A DNA stretch of 64,000 nt. Source: Caprimulgus europaeus. Lineage: Eukaryota; Chordata; Aves; Caprimulgiformes; Caprimulgidae. Both the position numbers and the translations under genes were made by a program. The stretch lies in the NCBI GenBank assembly GCA_907165065.1, contig OU015528.1, positions 36,106,515 through 36,170,514 of the forward strand. The letters are read 5' to 3'. Positions 61,646 through 64,000 of this stretch are shown here, one piece after another (within the stretch, counting starts at the first letter, position 1; each line of letters opens with the position of its first letter). The notes under the pieces were generated by a model. That model did no database searches. It was not told where the DNA came from and was given only the letters and a program-made list of their open reading frames with translations.

Positions 61646-63369
61646 AAGTGTATATAACTGAGTGATGGTCTTTCTGTGCCCTCCAGAGCTTTCCAAGGGA
61701 AAAGACATCGAAAATGGACTAGTTTTACAAAAAATATTGCACCCTCCTTCTGAAATACACAGTATTTCGTAACTTACAAGAATGACAAGCCTCTTAAGTC
61801 TGCTTTTCAAAAAGGTTCAAGTTGGGTAACTTTAATAAGAAATAGTATTAAAATTCCATTTTTCTGAAATGGTCAAATTTCAGCTATCATTAATTGTCAT
61901 AGACCTTAAGTGAACAATTCCAGTCTAGAGATCTATATCAATGTATCATTTATTATTAAAGCTAACTGTTTGTTTAATTATTCACAGAACTGTCATGGAT
62001 TGATTTCTCTGTGGTCTAGGGCTAGAATTTGACTTGAATTTTTAAATGAATTAGAGAAATATTTTGTACATTTTTTTTATTTCTAGTGTATGTAGTTGAA
62101 AAAGTAATTTATTTTTCCCTTAAAGAATATTTGTTTACTTGTTAATAATAATCTAAATTTCAAATATAAAGAATAATAATTCCTATTTATGGATTGATTC
62201 TGAAGTTTTAATTTGACATATTGCCTGATATTAAGAGACTTAAAAGAAGATTACAGGACTTTGAATTAACTTCTACATTTACTGCTTCTGCAGAATAATA
62301 TTAAGATAACTTGACAGCTATGGTAAATGTAGACTGAGGGTAAAAGTTGATATATATTAAAATCTGAATCCTGCCCCTCTAGTCCAATCATTTGTGTGTA
62401 TATGTATGTCTGAGACTATGCTGTCTATTTTGCTTCAGCTCTATGGGTATCTGATATACAAAGGCTTAAACCATAAGTCTTTAAATTAGAGTTGACTTTT
62501 GAGTGAACCTCCCAACCTGTACCACTGTAGCATGAAATGGGACCGTTGGATTCTTTCCCCAACCTGTATTGCATCAGTATGGAATAAGGCTGTGAGACTT
62601 TTCCTCCTGCAATCCAAAGCCAGGTGCAGAATATCAAAACAGTAGCTTCTCAGACATCTCACTGTCTACGTAATTTGTTTGTTAGTTTGTATAAAAGCAG
62701 GTTCCTCTTGCAGCAAAGGTGGAGACCTCACCTATGAGTGAATGTACTGTGTAGGACTTCCCAGTTGCCAGGGAAAGGCTCTCCAAATCCTTTACTGTGA
62801 CTGGGGCTGCCCAGTTGATGCTAAATATTCGGGCAATTGGTGGTGTATCTTTCTAAATCATTATGCAGAGATATATAAGGCTGTGTGCTGAAAAGAGCAG
62901 AATTACATCCCATCTTGCATATCTTTTGTGTTGCAAAGCACTGCTTAGCTTCTCTCAAATTGATATTAGTTTAGCATTTAATAAGTAGCCCATCCCTACC
63001 AATATTAAAGATGGCATTGAGCAGTGTGATACTTAGGGTGCATTCTTATAGTATCTGTAGGTGATGGTTCAGCTAAGGCTGTGTGAGGAAGAGATATGGG
63101 ACCACAGCAGTCTAATATATGCTTTTATTGTATACCCGTCTAGCTGTTCCTCAGTTTACAGGCTTCCTGAACCAAGGTCATATCTGAACTCTATTGAATG
63201 CTGAATTTTAATCAATGAGCTTGCCTAAAAAGTTTTTTGATCCATGTTAAGACTTTTAACGTATGCTACATCATGCGTTACTGTATTTATTTGGTTTGGA
63301 AAAAGTACTTCTTTTTTGTCTTTTCCAAACTTCTGTTTACTAATTTAATTTTATTTGACACTTCATATC
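61646..63369. other. AT-rich stretch without a recognisable gene
   Basis: No open frame exceeds 70 codons. The sequence is strongly AT-rich between 61800 and 62330, and no repeat family is recognised. Confidence 0.6.
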
Positions 63370-64000
63370 TGTAATAGTTTCACTGGGCTAGCCCTTGTCT
63401 AGCAGCCAACACAGCTGTTCATCCACTTTCCCTCGCACCTCCAGGGGATAGGGGAGAGGATTGGGGGTAAGAATTAGGAGGCTTGTAGGTTGCAATAAAA
63501 ACAGTTTAATAATAGAAATAAAAGAAAATTAAACAACTAATATTAAAATAGTAATGATAACGATAACAGTAATAAGATATGCAAGTGAGCGATAACCCAG
63601 TGCAACTGCTCACCACCCACTGATAAGCCCGGCCCGTTCCCAGATAACGATCCCAGAGGAGCAACAGTCCCGAACCAAAACTGTGATCCCGGAAGAACAA
63701 AAGTCCCAGACCAAAACCTGTGCAAATCCACCCCCCCTTTCTGGTCAGCCCTTGTTAATATACTGGCATGATGTGATATGATATGGAGTATTTCAATGGC
63801 ACATCCAAATGCCAGTTCTCGGCTTTGCTATTCACTGTGCTTCTCTCTCCCAGTACTAATGCAGCTGTGAACAGCCAAACACGGTGGCCTTGAGCTCCAG
63901 CAGCAACTAATAACATTAGTACTTTATCAATGATGTTCTCAAAGCAAGTCTGAACTGAAATCAAAACATGGCTCTTCTAACTACTAAGAAGAAAATTAAC
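63370..64000 (-). mobile_element. avian ERV LTR, antisense, cut by the window end
   Basis: Read on the minus strand this resembles a common avian ERV LTR. It would start beyond the window, and its first visible bases are GTTAATTTTCTTCTTAGTAG. The promoter area has a GCCAGTATATTAACAAGG stretch (plus coordinates about 63751-63768) that fits a TATA box. Next come GTGAGCAGTTGCACTGGGTT and an AT-rich block with ATTAAACTG (about 63505-63515) as the polyadenylation region. It ends in CAGTGAAACTATTACA, giving a terminal CA at 63370. On the plus strand the edge is TGTAATAG. There is no internal retroviral coding sequence in view. Whether it is a solo LTR or one end of a provirus depends on sequence past 64000. 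Identification is from pattern memory, not a search. Confidence 0.78.

Noticed and set aside
60896-61810. Open frames of 227-296 codons on both strands encoding proline/serine- or lysine/glycine-rich repeats
   Set aside because: They are direct translations of the pyrimidine tandem array in several frames. The repeat unit lacks stop codons, so length carries no evidence of a gene.
1-64000. Prokaryotic features (operons, CRISPR arrays, riboswitches)
   Set aside because: The repeat families, CpG depletion and absence of dense coding show this is vertebrate nuclear DNA. No regularly spaced short repeats with unique spacers occur.

Overview
The window looks like non-coding chromosomal DNA from a bird. 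The evidence is the repeat content. There are three clear CR1 retroposon fragments, two of which end in the TATGATTC-type 3' tail typical of avian and reptilian CR1. There are also two repeats resembling avian endogenous-retrovirus LTRs. The rest is AT-rich, CpG-poor sequence with many short A/T runs. No stretch reads as a host protein-coding exon. Almost all open frames are 60-130 codons long, have no recognisable domain, and occur at a density expected by chance. I saw no tRNA, rRNA, CRISPR or bacterial-type feature. The window is best read as an intergenic or long-intron segment.

Layout: 1-8189 is unannotated AT-rich sequence. At 8190-8842 two CR1 fragments of different subfamilies lie tail to tail. 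8843-21744 is unannotated. 21745-22262 is an LTR-like repeat in antisense orientation. 22263-31298 is unannotated. 31307-33693 is a 2.39-kb hAT (Charlie/Buster-like) DNA transposon with both inverted ends, an 8-bp target-site duplication, a CpG-rich leader and a decayed transposase gene. 33702-59868 is a long unannotated stretch. 59869-60790 is a 0.9-kb 5'-truncated CR1 on the minus strand that still encodes the end of its reverse transcriptase. 60991-61645 is a 655-bp pure pyrimidine tandem array. 63370-64000 is an antisense LTR that runs off the window.

The most informative object is the hAT element. It is the only feature with real coding content, and its damage can be read base by base: a homopolymer frameshift, two premature stops, a second frameshift, and an internal deletion that removes the C-terminal block of the catalytic core. 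The pyrimidine array is the second: it shows a 4-bp to 8-bp to 16-bp hierarchy of repeat units. Two pairs of about 77-bp diverged direct repeats (6991/7833 and 38919/39450) are unexplained. There is no gene system acting together here; the functional content is selfish DNA plus possible, unproven, regulatory sequence.
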